From the IMG/VR virus record IMGVR_UViG_3300013104_000082, positions 1 through 21,307 of that record: 21,307 bases of DNA; one strand, written 5' to 3'. The translations under genes were made by a program, and so were the position numbers. Origin of the DNA: a virus. The notes under the pieces are model-generated. The model worked only from the letters and a program-made list of their open reading frames with translations, searched no databases and had not been told where the DNA came from. This document shows, piece after piece, positions 20,507 through 21,307 of this stretch; position 1 is the first letter of the stretch; every line of letters starts with the position of its first letter.

Positions 20507-20701
20507 GTGACCGCTACTGACCAAGGACTCTGCTACACCGTTCACAAGCACCAGGCTCATCTCTGGGACGAGTCACTCGACAGTTCCGGGCCGACGGCCA
20601 AACGGGAGAGTCCGCAGATGAAGCGGTTCCGAAGATCAATGGCAAGGGGCATCTGTCAAAGGTGCCCCTTGTCCACCACCTGCGAATACAAGATCGAATA
20701 G
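20507..20701 (+). CDS. Minimal WhiB-like [4Fe-4S] protein (64 aa)
   Basis: A very short member, or relative, of the WhiB family of actinobacterial Fe-S transcription factors. One N-terminal cysteine (C9) and the C-terminal ICQRCPLSTTCEYK (C50, C53, C59) give the C-x(n)-C-x2-C-x5-C pattern with the CPL/CPV signature. The usual GVWGG turn and basic C-terminal DNA-binding tail are absent, so it may bind the host sigma factor without contacting DNA directly. Phage WhiB proteins are known to act on host gene expression (WhiBTM4 of mycobacteriophage TM4). The start is GTG after GTAAGGA. It precedes the primase gene by 7 nt. Confidence 0.8.
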   Translation: MTATDQGLCYTVHKHQAHLWDESLDSSGPTAKRESPQMKRFRRSMARGICQRCPLSTTCEYKIE

Positions 20702-20708
20702 GACATCC

Positions 20709-21307
20709 ATGTCGTACGCGGACAACGCGCAGAAGTACATCGACGCTGGCTGGGACAGCCCGATGCCCCTCCCCAGAGGCCAGAAGTACCCGCCGCCAGA
20801 GAACTCCACCGGAAACCACCCCGACATCACCCTCCAGAAGATTGGTGAGTGGGTCGAAGAGTCGAGCCCCAACTCCAACATCGCGCTGCGTATGCCCCGC
20901 GGCAAGGACTGGGAGATCATCGGCATCGACATCGACCACCACGACACCAAACGCGGCAACGACACCATCCTCAAGGCCGAGTCCACTCACGGTAAACTCC
21001 CCGACTCGTTCTCCTGTAGCTCGCGTGGCAGCAAGAACCGCCACGGCATTCACTTCTACCGCGTTCCGCGGGGCATCAAGTGGGATGGACAGATCGGCCC
21101 GTCGGTCGAGGTCATCCAGCGCACCCACCGCTACGCCGTGGTCGCCCCGTCCGTCGTCGAGGGCCGCGAGTACACCTGGTACGACGCCGACGGCGACGAG
21201 TGGGACATGGGCATCCCGAAGGTGTCCACGCTCCCCGACCTGCCCCAATCCTGGATCGACGCGTTCTCCAAGGGCGCCGCCATCGACCGGAAGCCCATCG
21301 CGGAAGA
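20709..21307 (+). CDS. Bifunctional primase-polymerase (prim-pol), N-terminal 199 aa, truncated by the window
   Basis: The start of an archaeo-eukaryotic-type primase-polymerase that makes primers for phage DNA synthesis. The first 199 codons include the family opening (YIDAGWDSPMPLPRGQKYPP, with the GW-P-P-KxP pattern), the metal-binding GIDID (D74, D76), SSRGSKNRHGIHFYR (H115 near the substrate-binding position), and VEVIQRTHRYAVVAPS (133-148), which equals the ExR-x-x-G-x-YVVAPPS block. A C-terminal helicase domain may follow outside the window. It lies next to the WhiB-like gene. Because the window ends inside it, whether it is intact is unknown. Confidence 0.88.
   Translation, partial: MSYADNAQKYIDAGWDSPMPLPRGQKYPPPENSTGNHPDITLQKIGEWVEESSPNSNIALRMPRGKDWEIIGIDIDHHDTKRGNDTILKAESTHGKLPDSFSCSSRGSKNRHGIHFYRVPRGIKWDGQIGPSVEVIQRTHRYAVVAPSVVEGREYTWYDADGDEWDMGIPKVSTLPDLPQSWIDAFSKGAAIDRKPIAE

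Noticed and set aside
1-21307. tRNA, integrase, attachment site or insertion sequence
   Set aside because: No cloverleaf with conserved tRNA loops, no recombinase or transposase motifs and no terminal inverted repeats were seen on reading both strands.

Overview
The window reads as part of the genome of a tailed phage or prophage of a GC-rich actinobacterium. Genes are short and tightly packed with ATGA, GTGA and TAATG junctions. There is a complete phage-style replication and recombination set, a small WhiB-type Fe-S protein (a family confined to actinobacteria and their phages), and no ribosomal, tRNA or central-metabolism genes. A Gordonia, Rhodococcus or Mycobacterium host is plausible, but the sequence alone does not name one.

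Left arm (1-4902), transcribed leftward: ten accessory genes of unknown function, most acidic and two zinc-finger-like or membrane-bound. They fall into units set by promoters (TTGCGy / TAnnnT) at 4958-4986, 2544-2573 and 105-134, and by hairpins at 4316-4337, 2223-2245 and 353-384. The gene-free stretch 76-400 holds an array of 16-bp dyads (GGAAAC-N4-GTTTCC) at 21-bp steps plus other repeats.

Centre (4903-5536): a divergent control region. Back-to-back promoters fire left (4958-4986) and right (5031-5059). The rightward leader carries a UUCG-capped hairpin, a doubtful small ORF (5247-5471), and an array of GTAC-centred repeats at about 10-bp spacing.

Right arm (5537-21307), transcribed rightward. 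A 404-aa protein comes first; its Pro/Ala linker is encoded by ten exact copies of TGCCGCCCA lying in two reading frames, so the repeat seems to be selected as DNA, and I propose it as a candidate origin or iteron array. Then come two small proteins, a SNF2-type helicase, a Cas4/RecB-like Fe-S nuclease, a Sak4-like RecA-fold ATPase, a probable ssDNA-binding protein, an orphan cytosine-5 DNA methyltransferase, DNA polymerase III alpha split into separate PHP and polymerase polypeptides with a small zinc-ribbon-like gene wedged between them, a RuvC-like resolvase, a double-HTH regulator, a lipoprotein and a membrane protein, a WhiB-like protein, and the start of a prim-pol primase that runs off the window.

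Together the right arm can supply priming (prim-pol), synthesis (split DnaE), unwinding, end resection, annealing or strand exchange, and junction resolution. A second theme is regulatory: at least four promoters share a -10 box followed exactly 6 nt later by ACCACC(G/A)A, placing this 9-mer at the predicted 5' end of the transcripts; it recurs upstream of other start codons on both strands.
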